NCBI GenBank assembly: GCA_021737785.1
Contig: JAIPDI010000003.1
Span: 110,511 to 174,510 of the forward strand
DNA from: Deltaproteobacteria bacterium
GTDB taxonomy: Bacteria > Desulfobacterota > DSM-4660 > Desulfatiglandales > Desulfatiglandaceae
Direction: 5' to 3'
Length of the DNA: 64,000 bases
Part shown: in pieces, positions 34,387 to 42,806 of the stretch
Layout: every line of letters begins with the position of its first letter
Numbering within the stretch: the first letter of the stretch is position 1
Translations under genes and position numbers: made by a program
The notes under the pieces: generated by a model
The model's input: the letters and a program-made list of their open reading frames with translations, nothing else
Database searches by the model: none
Told to the model about the DNA's origin: nothing

Positions 34387-35229
34387 TCAGATCGCGGGTA
34401 AGGCAACCCGTTCTTTTTTTCGTTGGCAAATCCTGAAATAATCCCCATATCCTTCAGCCCGGGCCAGTTTCAGGGCCGGGATAAAATCCGTTCCGATCTC
34501 CGACGGAGAGTGGGCATCGGACCCAAAGCATATGGGGATATCTCTCTCGCGTGCCAGGGAGACGATCATAGACGATGGGTAGATCTCCCCCACGGGTTTT
34601 CGGAGCCCCGACGTATTCAGTTCCATCCCCATCCCGGCCTCTGCCATACGATCCAGAACCGGCTGAACCATCTCCTTTAAATCCTTGTCAGAAGGCCGAT
34701 ACCCGAATTTTTTGGGGAGGTCCATATGACCTACCGCATCAAAAAGACGGGTGTCCACAAGCCTCCTCATGGCCTCAAAGTACTTTCTCCAGGTAGCCGT
34801 AACATCCACCGAATCCCATATATGCCGTTCTTCGGGATTGTCAAACCCCCATCCATCAATGAAATGCACCGACCCCAGCACAAAATCGAACTCCTGGGCG
34901 GGAAGCCACGAGCCGAGAAATCGCTCACACCCTTCATAATAATCCGCTTCCACACCGAACACAACTCTTAGTACATCGTGATCCCTCCATTCCGTGATTG
35001 CGTCTCTATATAACGGAAACTGATCCAATCGCATTCGATGTGCAGGATCATACCCATCGGGATTCGGGGCGTGGTCCGTAAAACAGATCTCCGGGAGTTG
35101 TTTTTTCCTGGCCGCTGAGCAATACTCGCTGACCTCTCCATCTGCGTGCCCGCACAGGCCGGTATGGATGTGGTAGTCCGGCAAATTTAAGTTTGGAGTG
35201 CCTAAAGTTTTAAGTTTGGAGTTTAGCAT
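34387..35229 (-). CDS. PHP-domain histidinol-phosphatase-like protein
   Basis: A metal-dependent PHP phosphatase of the HisJ/HisK type: DYHIHTGLCGHADG, CFTDHAPNPDG, VFGVEADY, GSVHFID, DAVGHMDLPKKF, ELNTSGLRKP and FGSDAHSPSEIG supply the usual metal-binding His/Asp/Glu set. It would remove phosphate from L-histidinol phosphate, though no his genes are near and other sugar-phosphate substrates are possible. The first 16 codons of the frame lie inside a spacer repeat (variants of AAGTTTGGAGTGCC) and there is no ribosome site; a TTG at 35181 just before PDYHIH is a reasonable alternative start. Confidence 0.85.
   Translation of the reverse strand: MLNSKLKTLGTPNLNLPDYHIHTGLCGHADGEVSEYCSAARKKQLPEICFTDHAPNPDGYDPAHRMRLDQFPLYRDAITEWRDHDVLRVVFGVEADYYEGCERFLGSWLPAQEFDFVLGSVHFIDGWGFDNPEERHIWDSVDVTATWRKYFEAMRRLVDTRLFDAVGHMDLPKKFGYRPSDKDLKEMVQPVLDRMAEAGMGMELNTSGLRKPVGEIYPSSMIVSLARERDIPICFGSDAHSPSEIGTDFIPALKLARAEGYGDYFRICQRKKERVALPAI
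35180..35228. repeat. Short spacer repeat overlapping the start of the PHP gene
   Basis: Two tandem copies of a TTTAAGTTTGGAG unit with a TGCCTAAAG insert. A related TTGGAGTGCCTGAAAT lies at 34350-34365, on the other side of the same gene, and complementary runs occur before the RACo gene. These units flank genes and look like part of the spacer-repeat family. Confidence 0.6.
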
Positions 35230-35309
35230 TCAGATTGTCGTGCCCTTCCCTATTGACGTGAAAAGCGCCAAAAGCGCGTTACATTCATCACTTCCAATTC
35301 CACACTTTA

Positions 35310-36233
35310 TCAGCCAAACTGCCACAGCCATAAAACGAAAGTCAAGGCAGAAAGGAGGGTGCTCATGGATATGGCCGCGGTGGCCAGATCGGTTGAACCG
35401 TGCATTTCGACTGCCATTACAAAGGCGATGGTCGCAGTGGGGGCCGCCAGGAGGATCAGGCCGGGGAGGAACCGGTCCGACGGGATACCTGCCAGGCTGT
35501 AGATCAGCACGCCGAAGGCCGGAAGCGCCAGGAGCTTCAACAGACCTGCCGCCAGGACCAGCCGGATGTGGGACTTTATCAGGCTGAAAGAGAGGGATGC
35601 CCCTATGACCAGGAGGGCTGACGGGAGTGCCATGCCGCTGATGATCTCAAGGCACCTGTTAATGGTCTCTGGAATCGGTATCTTCAGGAGCGAGAAGAGC
35701 ATGCCGGTAAGGGCCGACAATATGACCGGATTCCCTCCGATCTTCCGGATGAAAAACCAGAGCCGCCGCCCCTGTCCCATCTCTCCGGCAAACAACTGGT
35801 AACTGAGGACCGATAGGAGATTTTGCAGCAACATCAGAAACCCGGCCAGTATGCTGGCGCTTGTGAAGCCCTTTTGGCCCAAGAGATAATAACATACCGC
35901 CAGACCGATGTAACCCAGATTGCCATGGAGGGAAGATTGAATAAAGGTGCCTTTTTTGTGACGATCCAGAGACCATGCCTTGCCTGCGACCAGGGCGATC
36001 AGGAACACCATAAACAGGGGGCATAGTGTGGCAGCCAGCAGCAGTGGATCAAAATAGAGCGCGAATGATGACCTTGCGACCTCGCTGAAGATCATGGCAG
36101 GGATGGCCAGATAATAGACCAGGCGGTTCAGCGGCGCGATCAGACCGGATGGAATGAACATACGCCAACGGAGAACCCAGCCCAGGAGGATCACAATAAA
36201 GACAGGACCGATCGTTTGGACCACATGCAGCAT
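35310..36233 (-). CDS. AEC-family permease
   Basis: A 307-residue integral membrane protein with about ten hydrophobic spans and the auxin-efflux-carrier family layout: GPVFIVILLGWVLR at the start, NRLVYYLAIPAMIFSEVAR, GNLGYIGLAVCYYL, and a C-terminal half repeating the N-terminal half (LKLLALPAFGVLIYSL). Family members move small organic acids such as malate or malonate. No substrate is evident. GGGGTG precedes the ATG. It stands alone on the minus strand. Confidence 0.88.
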   Translation of the reverse strand: MLHVVQTIGPVFIVILLGWVLRWRMFIPSGLIAPLNRLVYYLAIPAMIFSEVARSSFALYFDPLLLAATLCPLFMVFLIALVAGKAWSLDRHKKGTFIQSSLHGNLGYIGLAVCYYLLGQKGFTSASILAGFLMLLQNLLSVLSYQLFAGEMGQGRRLWFFIRKIGGNPVILSALTGMLFSLLKIPIPETINRCLEIISGMALPSALLVIGASLSFSLIKSHIRLVLAAGLLKLLALPAFGVLIYSLAGIPSDRFLPGLILLAAPTATIAFVMAVEMHGSTDLATAAISMSTLLSALTFVLWLWQFG

Positions 36234-36556
36234 GACAGCACCCCTGCCGGATGGTTCGGCTGATGAAATTTTAACCCGTGAACCCGAGGCGGCCTAACGG
36301 TCGCAAAGAAACATTTTCACACAAGCCACCAAGACACAAAGATTTTTTTGTCCAATGGCTATCACCTAATAACGGACTGCCGCCCGGCAGGGCTTGGTCT
36401 GTTCTGATCCTGAATTTTTCTTTCAGAATCAGAACGAACCCATCAAGACTTCTTCGCGCCCGCCCCGTAGCTCCGGTAGATGGTACGGGGTCCTTCGCGC
36501 CTTGGCGGTTCAACAAAACTTCTTCGCACATTGCAGAAACATTGCAGACCAAGGGC
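36234..36556. other. Noncoding spacer, about 320 bases
   Basis: No supported gene. It contains a CACAAGCCACCAAGACACAA-type spacer run near 36320, also seen in weaker form near 23195-23230, and a GC-rich stretch with poor symmetry. Short frames on the plus strand cross it without ribosome sites or domains. Confidence 0.6.
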
Positions 36557-37465
36557 CTACCGTTGTTTCAACTCAAAACGCACCGGGACCTTAACCCACA
36601 TGGCCACCTTCCGATCGCCGACGCTCCCGGGTTCGAACACCCAGTCTCTCACAGATTTCAGCGCAGACCGGTCCAGGATACGATATCCGCTGGATTCCAG
36701 GATACGCAGTTCGTCCACCTTTCCGCCGCTGTTGACCAGCACCTCCAATACCACGGTGCCCTCGTATCCCCTTCGTTTGGCTATTCTCGGATATTCGGGC
36801 CGGGGATTCTCCCGGTAGGCGGGCGTTGCTTTGCTCGTTTTCCGGGTTGACGGGAGGGAGGCCGTCTTCTCTCCGGTTTCAGCAGTGACAGGGGCGGGGA
36901 TATGGGGGACATTCGGTTGAGGTCCCTTCCGCTCGGCTGCTCGCCCTTCCATCGGTACAACGGTGGTCACACCGGTGCCATCAGCAGCCGGCTCCGGGGT
37001 CGTCTCCAGCCGGGGCTTCTCTTTTGGTTGAGGGTGCGCCTTGGCAGGGGGGGGCTTTGGGGGTCTCTGTTTTTTCTTCGGGGGCAGCCTTTTCTGCGGA
37101 GATTTCACCACCTCTTTTCGGGCGGCCCTCACCTCCCTCTTGACTTCCTGACGAGGTTTGGAAGGGGCCTCTTTCCTTGGCGGCACAACCTCCTTGGGAG
37201 GCTTTGGAATTTCTTCAAGACGGTTCTGCTCGACAACCGGTTTTTCCTTGTCTTTTTCCGGGCCGATCTCAACCCTGTCCGGCGAGGGGACAGGATGCTC
37301 GAGTTCCGGCCCTGGTCCCGATTCTTTCTCCACCCTGGATGCAAAGGTGACGGTGAGAGGCCGAGGCGTTGCAGGCGTTGGGGTGCTCAACAGGTTCGGA
37401 CCCAAACCAAAAAACAGCCCATGCAGGATCAGGGCCAGCGCTGCTGCCAACAGGAACCGTTTCAC
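36557..37465 (-). CDS. tonB: TonB-family energy transducer
   Basis: A 302-residue protein starting at GTG. One N-terminal membrane anchor (LLAAALALILHGLFFGLG) is followed by a long Pro/Lys/Glu-rich stretch (about 60-200) that would span the periplasm, and a C-terminal TonB domain (RPEYPRIAKRRGYEGTVVLE, GYRILDRSALKSVRDWVFEP, read here as the YPRIAKRRGYEGTV start and SVRDWVFEP end). It passes proton-motive energy to outer-membrane receptors. It ends an exbB-exbD-tonB operon, 2 bases after exbD. No TonB-dependent receptor is in this window. Confidence 0.92.
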   Translation of the reverse strand: MKRFLLAAALALILHGLFFGLGPNLLSTPTPATPRPLTVTFASRVEKESGPGPELEHPVPSPDRVEIGPEKDKEKPVVEQNRLEEIPKPPKEVVPPRKEAPSKPRQEVKREVRAARKEVVKSPQKRLPPKKKQRPPKPPPAKAHPQPKEKPRLETTPEPAADGTGVTTVVPMEGRAAERKGPQPNVPHIPAPVTAETGEKTASLPSTRKTSKATPAYRENPRPEYPRIAKRRGYEGTVVLEVLVNSGGKVDELRILESSGYRILDRSALKSVRDWVFEPGSVGDRKVAMWVKVPVRFELKQR

Positions 37466-37467
37466 TG

Positions 37468-37872
37468 TTACTCATCGGCCTCCGCCTGCAGAGAAATCCG
37501 TGTCAGGCCTGCCGTCCGGATCTGATCCAGAACCTTGAACAGGTATTGATAAGACAGATTTCGATCAGCAAAAAGGAGCACTGCAGGATCGTCCTCGGCC
37601 GGGGCGCTTCTCTTCAATTTCTCTGCAAGTAATTCCAAAGGGACCGATTCCTCGTCCAGGTAAACCGCGCCGTCCGATTTCACGGTTATGGAGAGAAAGG
37701 CAGCCTTGTCAATCCCGGCAGTGGTGGATTCGGGGAGTGTCACCGGCAAGGCCCGATGCACGGCCATGGAGAGCATGGCATAAATAAAGAATACCAGGAG
37801 GAGAAAAACAATATCAATAAGGGGAAGCATCTCAATCCGGGCCTTTGGCACCTTTTCAAATGCTACCTTCAT
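37468..37872 (-). CDS. exbD: ExbD/TolR-family biopolymer transport protein
   Basis: A 134-residue protein with a short cytoplasmic start (ARIEMLPLIDIVFLLLVFFI, here noted by its LPLIDIVFLLLVFF core). That single membrane span carries the conserved proton-relay Asp, and a periplasmic domain follows (DRNLSYQYLFKVLDQIRTAG). It works with ExbB as the proton channel that drives TonB. The ATG overlaps the end of exbB by 17 bases, so the two are translated together. Confidence 0.93.
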   Translation of the reverse strand: MKVAFEKVPKARIEMLPLIDIVFLLLVFFIYAMLSMAVHRALPVTLPESTTAGIDKAAFLSITVKSDGAVYLDEESVPLELLAEKLKRSAPAEDDPAVLLFADRNLSYQYLFKVLDQIRTAGLTRISLQAEADE

Positions 37873-38500
37873 GGGTGGCCCCTTCCGATTCGTTCAGTCG
37901 CTGGGTGAGTTTTTCAAACACGATTTCCAGGCTGGTCCCATATTTTTCAATGGCCAGAACAGCGTTTTCCACACGGGAATTAAAATAGTTGTACGGGAAG
38001 ACGGAGAGGATGGCGATTCCCAGTCCGGCGGCCGTGGTAATCAGGGCCTGGGCGATTCCGGCAGTCACGGCCTGGGGATTCTCAATCCCGCTCGCCCCCA
38101 ATAGATCGAACGAGGTGATAATCCCGATAACCGTCCCGAATATTCCCAGGAGCGGTGCAACGGTGATCATGGTATCCAGCACGGCCATGTACTGACGCAT
38201 CTCCTTTACCTTTTCAGCCCCGGCCGATTCCATCGCCTTTACCATGGAGAATTCCCGGTGGAGGATCCCGGTCACCAGAATCCGGATCACATAATCCTTT
38301 GAGCCCGACACCTTCTCCCTGACCTTCTCCCACTCCCCCTGCCGGCACAGCTCCAGGACATCGTCCACCAGGGAGGGGTTGCGCCGCACGTCTTCCCGGA
38401 TCCAAAAGAACAGCCGTTCGATAATCACGGTCAGGGCGATCACGGAGCAGGCCAGGAGCGGATACATGACCGGGCCGCCTTTTTCAATTATCTCTATCAT
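37856..38500 (-). CDS. exbB: ExbB/TolQ/MotA-family proton channel protein
   Basis: A 214-residue membrane protein with three spans, MYPLLACSVIALTVIIERLF at the start, and the conserved C-terminal pair containing LLGIFGTVIGIITSF and GIAQALITTAAGLGIAI. The frame is open for 70 more codons upstream, but that stretch is spacer repeat (TTGATTGTTGATT-type) and not protein-like, so I start at the ATG that begins MIEIIEKGG. The gene leads the exbB-exbD-tonB operon. Confidence 0.92.
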   Translation of the reverse strand: MIEIIEKGGPVMYPLLACSVIALTVIIERLFFWIREDVRRNPSLVDDVLELCRQGEWEKVREKVSGSKDYVIRILVTGILHREFSMVKAMESAGAEKVKEMRQYMAVLDTMITVAPLLGIFGTVIGIITSFDLLGASGIENPQAVTAGIAQALITTAAGLGIAILSVFPYNYFNSRVENAVLAIEKYGTSLEIVFEKLTQRLNESEGATHEGSI

Positions 38501-38504
38501 ATCG

Positions 38505-38640
38505 GATTTGTGATTGTTGATTTTTGATTGTTGATTGAAAAACAAGCCAAAAACACATTGACAAAAGCCCGGTTGGGCCAATGGCTTCATCCTTTGAATT
38601 TCAGACGCGCACTTCCAACTCCACACTCCACACTTCTTTT
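38505..38640. repeat. Spacer repeats upstream of exbB
   Basis: TGATTGTTGATTTTTGATTG (38511-38530) and CACTTCCAACTCCACACTCC (38607-38626). They resemble the other spacer runs of the window and must contain or flank the exbB promoter. No gene is present here; the upstream extension of the exbB frame through it is an artefact. Confidence 0.65.
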
Positions 38641-38786
38641 TGGATACCACATTACAGAGGCTCAAATCAAAAGGATTTTCATTTGCCACTTGAGAAGGTG
38701 AGAATAACATGTTAAATGAAACGACTGAATTGCGGGTTTTTCAATCATGAATCAACAATTTCCAATCCAGAGGTCCGGGGATTTCA

Positions 38787-39788
38787 GTGATTATTGAACA
38801 GGCAAAAGAGGTCTTAAAGATCGAGGCCCAGAGCATTCTGGAATTGACAGAGCGGATCGGGCCTGAATTTGAACGGGCCGTGGACATCATTGTGCACGCC
38901 AAAGGAAGGGTCATCCTGACGGGCATGGGAAAATCAGGACTCGTGGGGAGGAAGATCTCCGCCACCCTCAACAGCACCGGCACATCGTCCCTCTTCCTCC
39001 ACCCGGCCGAGGCCATCCACGGAGACCTCGGCATGGTAACGGCCGACGACGTCATCCTGGCCATCTCCAACAGCGGGCACACCTCTGAGATCAGCCGGAT
39101 TCTCCCCATCCTGAAGAGCATGGGGGCAAAGGTCATCCTCTTCACGGGCTGCCTGGATTCATTTATGGCCTGTGAAAGCGATGTGGTCATCGACGTGGGG
39201 GTGGAAAGGGAGGCCTGTCCTCTCGGTCTCGCACCCACCGCCAGCACCACTTCCGCCCTTGCCATGGGGGATGCCCTGGCCGTGGTCCTCCTCAATCAGC
39301 GGCGATTTAATCAGGAGGATTTCAGGCGGTTTCACCCGGGTGGCAGCCTGGGAGAGCGGCTGTCCTACCCGGTAAAAGAGGTGATGCTGACCGATGCCCA
39401 CATTCCGATGGTCTTGTTAGGTGCCACTGTCGAACAGGCCATCCAGGAAATCGATGCCAAAAAAATCGGCGCCACCCTGGTCTGCGGAAAAGACCGGCGG
39501 CTCGAGGGGATGATCAGCGATGGCGACCTGAGGCGGGCCCTCCTCAGCAGAAAAGAGATCCATCAGCTCAAAGTGGAAGACATCATGTCCCCATCGCCCA
39601 AGACCATCAATGAAAATGACACCTCCATAGAGGCCCTGGGCCTGATGGAGGCCCACGGCATCACCCATCTGGTGGTGACCGATGAACGCACCCGGGTGAA
39701 AGGGATCATCCATCTTCATGACCTTCTGGGAAGGGAGGGATTCAGAATCAATGGAGGCCTTAACCGCGCCGCGCGGACTCATCGTTGA
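38787..39788 (+). CDS. kdsD: Arabinose-5-phosphate isomerase (KdsD/KpsF family)
   Basis: A 333-residue SIS-CBS-CBS protein starting at GTG. The SIS sugar isomerase domain covers about residues 35-170 (ILTGMGKSGLVGRKI, HPAEAIHGDLGMV, ISNSGHTSEI). Two CBS domains follow at about 205-320 (VKEVMLT, VEDIMSPSP). It interconverts ribulose 5-phosphate and arabinose 5-phosphate, the first step to Kdo for lipopolysaccharide, so the cell has a Kdo-containing outer membrane. The FHPGGSLG motif between the SIS and CBS domains is typical. The next gene overlaps its end by 38 bases. Confidence 0.93.
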   Translation: MIIEQAKEVLKIEAQSILELTERIGPEFERAVDIIVHAKGRVILTGMGKSGLVGRKISATLNSTGTSSLFLHPAEAIHGDLGMVTADDVILAISNSGHTSEISRILPILKSMGAKVILFTGCLDSFMACESDVVIDVGVEREACPLGLAPTASTTSALAMGDALAVVLLNQRRFNQEDFRRFHPGGSLGERLSYPVKEVMLTDAHIPMVLLGATVEQAIQEIDAKKIGATLVCGKDRRLEGMISDGDLRRALLSRKEIHQLKVEDIMSPSPKTINENDTSIEALGLMEAHGITHLVVTDERTRVKGIIHLHDLLGREGFRINGGLNRAARTHR

Positions 39789-40692
39789 GCTGGTTACCCC
39801 GTTTACGGGGAATAGAGAAATCGATGGAAAGAGTCTTGCAAGACTCCTTGCCCGGGTTTCTTCCTCTGCCCAGGGGGTATTTCTGGCCGGCCCCCATGCG
39901 GGCGACGGCACAGCCCTCTCCCCCCGGCTGAGGGCGGACCTGCTGAAACAAACGATCCTCGCCCTGGACAGAGACCCTGTTCCGATCTTCATCTGGATTA
40001 CCCAGGAGAGTGAAGAAAAGACCAGGGAGACCCTCCTGGCCCTGAGCCAGACGGTTAAAGCCCACCCGCGTCGGGCCGGTCTTTTCTATGTGGACACACC
40101 CCTTTATTATCACAGCAACCGGGGACTTCCGGATCTTTATAGAGAGCTTTGTCTCCTGGGGGGCGGACCCTTTATCCTTCATAACGACCCGGAGTTGATT
40201 AAGGGACTGACCATACCCTTCAAGCGAAACGACATCCGTACTGCCATCCTTAAAGAACTCGCCGGATTTGAGGGCATTTCAGGCCTGATATTTTCCGGGT
40301 CTCTGGACAGGGCCCACAACTATCAGAGGGCATGCAGGCAACGGCTCGATTTCAGGATCTACGATGGCGACGAATCCCGTTTTCTGGACCACCCGAGCCG
40401 GAGCGGTGTCGTGTCCGAAGGCGCCAATCTGGCCCCGGCCGCCTGGGGGAGGATCGTGCAATCTTCCCTTCAGACATCTACCGACGGATCCGACTACCCC
40501 GACCGCCTGCAGCAGATCTGGGAGACAGGGGGCTGCCTGCGGAGAATGCGGGACATCTATGCCGATGTCCCGTCCACCATTATCAAAGATGTCCTTGCGG
40601 ACATGGGAATCATGGAGCCGCCCGTGCAGACCCCGGAGAACATCGAAGAGGTCCGGACGGCCTTAAGGGAATTAATGGACCAGTTGGGATAA
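39751..40692 (+). CDS. DapA/NAL-like TIM-barrel protein lacking the Schiff-base lysine
   Basis: A 313-residue member of the dihydrodipicolinate synthase/N-acetylneuraminate lyase fold, recognisable by LIVELVTPFTGNREID, the DTPLYYHSNRG loop with Y119/Y120, YDGDESRFLD, and GVVSEGANLAP. Two key sites have changed: the pyruvate-binding Lys (normally GIKE-like) is S177 in GISGL, and the GTTGE loop is GPHAGDG. It therefore cannot form the usual Schiff base and probably has a different or non-catalytic role. A frame start 33 bases upstream is possible; I chose the ATG preceded by GGGAGGG. It overlaps the end of kdsD and is likely co-translated with it. Confidence 0.85.
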   Translation: MEALTAPRGLIVELVTPFTGNREIDGKSLARLLARVSSSAQGVFLAGPHAGDGTALSPRLRADLLKQTILALDRDPVPIFIWITQESEEKTRETLLALSQTVKAHPRRAGLFYVDTPLYYHSNRGLPDLYRELCLLGGGPFILHNDPELIKGLTIPFKRNDIRTAILKELAGFEGISGLIFSGSLDRAHNYQRACRQRLDFRIYDGDESRFLDHPSRSGVVSEGANLAPAAWGRIVQSSLQTSTDGSDYPDRLQQIWETGGCLRRMRDIYADVPSTIIKDVLADMGIMEPPVQTPENIEEVRTALRELMDQLG

Positions 40693-41073
40693 AAAAGCCT
40701 CGGGGAACCAAACCCCGATCCTCCATCTGTCCTCCACCTTTTGCCTGTGCCCCAGCGGGCAGGCCCCTGCCCATTCTCTTCAATATACCAATCCTTGTAA
40801 GGAAGTGCTTCTTAAAAAAAGGCCTTTCAGGCCGAATCTGTTTCGAAAATCGCGCACATTGAACTCATCGGCCTGAGGGAAAATCGTCCGGTTCGGCGCC
40901 GGGTTCGCACACCCTCTTATCGCTGCCTATCAATCCGCTCATGCCAGTACTCTGATCTTCTCTTGGCATGTGCCTTTGCGATGATCAAGACGCCCTCTAT
41001 CTCATCAACATCAAACACGTTTCAATGAGGCCAGGGCGGTTAAGCCCAGGGGGATGAGGGGCTACGGGTCCGA
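40693..41073. other. Noncoding spacer, about 380 bases
   Basis: Lies between convergent genes. Besides the minus-strand terminator at 40814-40833 it has a small CGGGG/CCCCG stem near 40700 next to an A-run, which would also read as a T-run on the minus strand. No supported gene. Confidence 0.65.
40814..40833 (-). terminator. Intrinsic terminator for the minus-strand transcript
   Basis: On the minus strand: GGCCT, GAA loop, AGGCC, then seven T residues. The stem is short (5 bp) but GC-rich and directly followed by the T-run. It lies about 240 bases past the four-helix-bundle gene. Confidence 0.65.
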
Positions 41074-41577
41074 TCATTCCGAATCCCTCTTCCGCAAAGG
41101 ATGACCGGGCGGGAGGTGTTTCAGCAGATCCCGTTCAAAAACCTCGGCCTCTTTCGCCGCCACATAACCTTTTCGGGATTGGTCCGTGAGATGGCGCTGA
41201 CCCTTGATCTCGCTGTTCTGTAAATGATCGGCCCACGCCCGCAGTTGCCGTGAACAGCTCTCTGCCTTTGATTTCAAATCTGAGATCTGAGATTTCAAAT
41301 CTCTGCCCCATCGGAGGCGCTCGATAAAGCATAGCATGGACCGAACCTCGCCTGCCGAGCCGCGCGAGATATACAAAAAGGCAATCAGTTCATTGGTTGT
41401 CCCGCGCTCGAACCCCTCGGCCACATTATTCGAGATGCTGAGCACCGCCCGCTCGATCTGGTCGCGAAGGCTCCAGCTCCCCTTCCATGCCTTGCTGTCT
41501 GTAAGGGCATACACCTCCTCTGCCAGTTGTATGGCATCCTGCCACACAGGGACATCTTCAAACCGGGTGTATTTCAT
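41074..41577 (-). CDS. Four-helix-bundle protein (23S rRNA intervening-sequence family)
   Basis: A 167-residue helical protein with the family pattern FEDVPVWQDAIQLAEEVYAL, shown by its WQDAIQLAEEVY core, then LRDQIERAVLSISNNVAEGFERGT and AFLYISRGSAGEVRSML. The members form small oligomers of four-helix bundles; a biological role is not established. They were first noticed inside rRNA intervening sequences, but here there is no rRNA nearby. AGGAGGAG lies before this ATG; the frame is open six codons further. The C-terminal part (after about 100) is longer than in many family members. Confidence 0.85.
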   Translation of the reverse strand: MKYTRFEDVPVWQDAIQLAEEVYALTDSKAWKGSWSLRDQIERAVLSISNNVAEGFERGTTNELIAFLYISRGSAGEVRSMLCFIERLRWGRDLKSQISDLKSKAESCSRQLRAWADHLQNSEIKGQRHLTDQSRKGYVAAKEAEVFERDLLKHLPPGHPLRKRDSE

Positions 41578-41704
41578 ATCTGATCTCCTCCTCATTAAAC
41601 TGTCTCAGTATCCAAAGCACCCTCATCAACCGCCCTAAGAAGCCCCAGGCCGAAGTGGCTGGCATAACCAATCATCAAAGATGTGTATGAAAAAAACTTC
41701 TGCG

Positions 41705-42787
41705 TTACCGATGGAACCATCGCCCTATGATGCCGGCGATCACCGCACACTCCAGGCCGAAGGGGAGATAGCCGGCAAAACCGAGGACAGGCATCTCGAA
41801 GATCAGAAATTTGTGAACAAACGGAACCGAATACTCCCACTTGGCAAGGCTGTAATAATTCCACATTTCCCAAAACCCGCCGCACACGAGCGCTGCGAAT
41901 GCAGAGGCCGTGAAATCCCGCCAGTCGCCTCTTGCCAGGGGATCCAGCATATTGGGTTCCTGCCAGAGGATCTGCAGGGAGAGGATAATGAGGAGGGGGG
42001 AGACCCAGAGGAGCGGGAACAGAAGATTCGGCCAGACCCCTACCCCGGCCAATCCGGCCCCGGATAGGATGATAACCGCCGCCGCAACCCCACGGGAACA
42101 GGGAATGCGAATTCTGACAAAATCCTTGAATCCCTGCTGGATCCAGGAAGACGCCAACAACCATTCCCGGGTCCCCAGCACCGCGGGAAGGACTGTTGAA
42201 AAGGAAAGGGTCGCAAACCAGAAATAGGCCCCCGGGCTGAAATGGATCCCCGCATACTCCCAGTTCTGGACAAATCGATTCAGGTATTCGAAGAACCACC
42301 AGAAAAGGGCGCTGATGGGAAAAAGGGCCAGGAAGAACCTCGGCCGGTCCACCATCATGCAGGTTCCCCTGCGTCTGTAGGTTATGGCGTTGACGACCAC
42401 GATATAGGAGAGCCAGAGGGGGATGAAGGTGTGGGGCTGAAATGGCTCGAACCAGGAGAAACGGGTCCATGCAAGGACCCAGAAGATCAGGCCGGCGGCC
42501 ATGGCGACCCGGCCCCACCAGGGAAACGAATATATGGTCAGGGCCCATTCGTCGACCTTCCTCCACCCCCTGATTCCCCTGACAACAAGGGGGATGACCG
42601 CTGCCAGAATCAAGAGGAGATACCCGATAAACACAGGCCATGAAAACGGGGCATGCGTCACATACTGCGTTTCAGGCGGAAACTCCATATACCGGGACAG
42701 GGGGAGTCCCTTGAGGATGACCCCCAGCAGGGGAAGTCCCAGTACCATCCCGGAAAGGACGGCAAATCTCGGGAAGAGGCTTTTCAC
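41705..42787 (-). CDS. Multi-pass membrane protein of unknown function
   Basis: A 360-residue hydrophobic protein with roughly nine to ten membrane spans and a GTG start. Aromatic-rich segments stand out (FWWFFEYLNRFVQNWEY, GGFWEMWNYYSLAKWEY); the two share a W-x-x-x-N/E pattern and may be an internal repeat. I do not recognise a named family. It lies 19 bases after the mlaA gene on the same strand, at the end of the mla operon, so a role in envelope lipid handling is a reasonable guess but unproven. A different minus-strand frame overlapping it is a shadow. Confidence 0.75.
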   Translation of the reverse strand: MKSLFPRFAVLSGMVLGLPLLGVILKGLPLSRYMEFPPETQYVTHAPFSWPVFIGYLLLILAAVIPLVVRGIRGWRKVDEWALTIYSFPWWGRVAMAAGLIFWVLAWTRFSWFEPFQPHTFIPLWLSYIVVVNAITYRRRGTCMMVDRPRFFLALFPISALFWWFFEYLNRFVQNWEYAGIHFSPGAYFWFATLSFSTVLPAVLGTREWLLASSWIQQGFKDFVRIRIPCSRGVAAAVIILSGAGLAGVGVWPNLLFPLLWVSPLLIILSLQILWQEPNMLDPLARGDWRDFTASAFAALVCGGFWEMWNYYSLAKWEYSVPFVHKFLIFEMPVLGFAGYLPFGLECAVIAGIIGRWFHR

Positions 42788-42806
42788 GATTCACAGCCAT
42801 CCGGTC

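Noticed and set aside
27227..38640. Repeated short motifs considered as a CRISPR array
   Set aside because: Copies are scattered over 11 kb, differ in orientation, and have no regular spacers or cas genes.
41074..41577. Four-helix-bundle gene as sign of an rRNA intervening sequence
   Set aside because: No rRNA sequence is present on either side; the family name is historical.
41595..42641. A 348-codon minus-strand frame overlapping the membrane protein gene
   Set aside because: Out-of-frame shadow; Pro/Gly/His-rich with no membrane pattern, whereas the other frame is a consistent multi-span protein.
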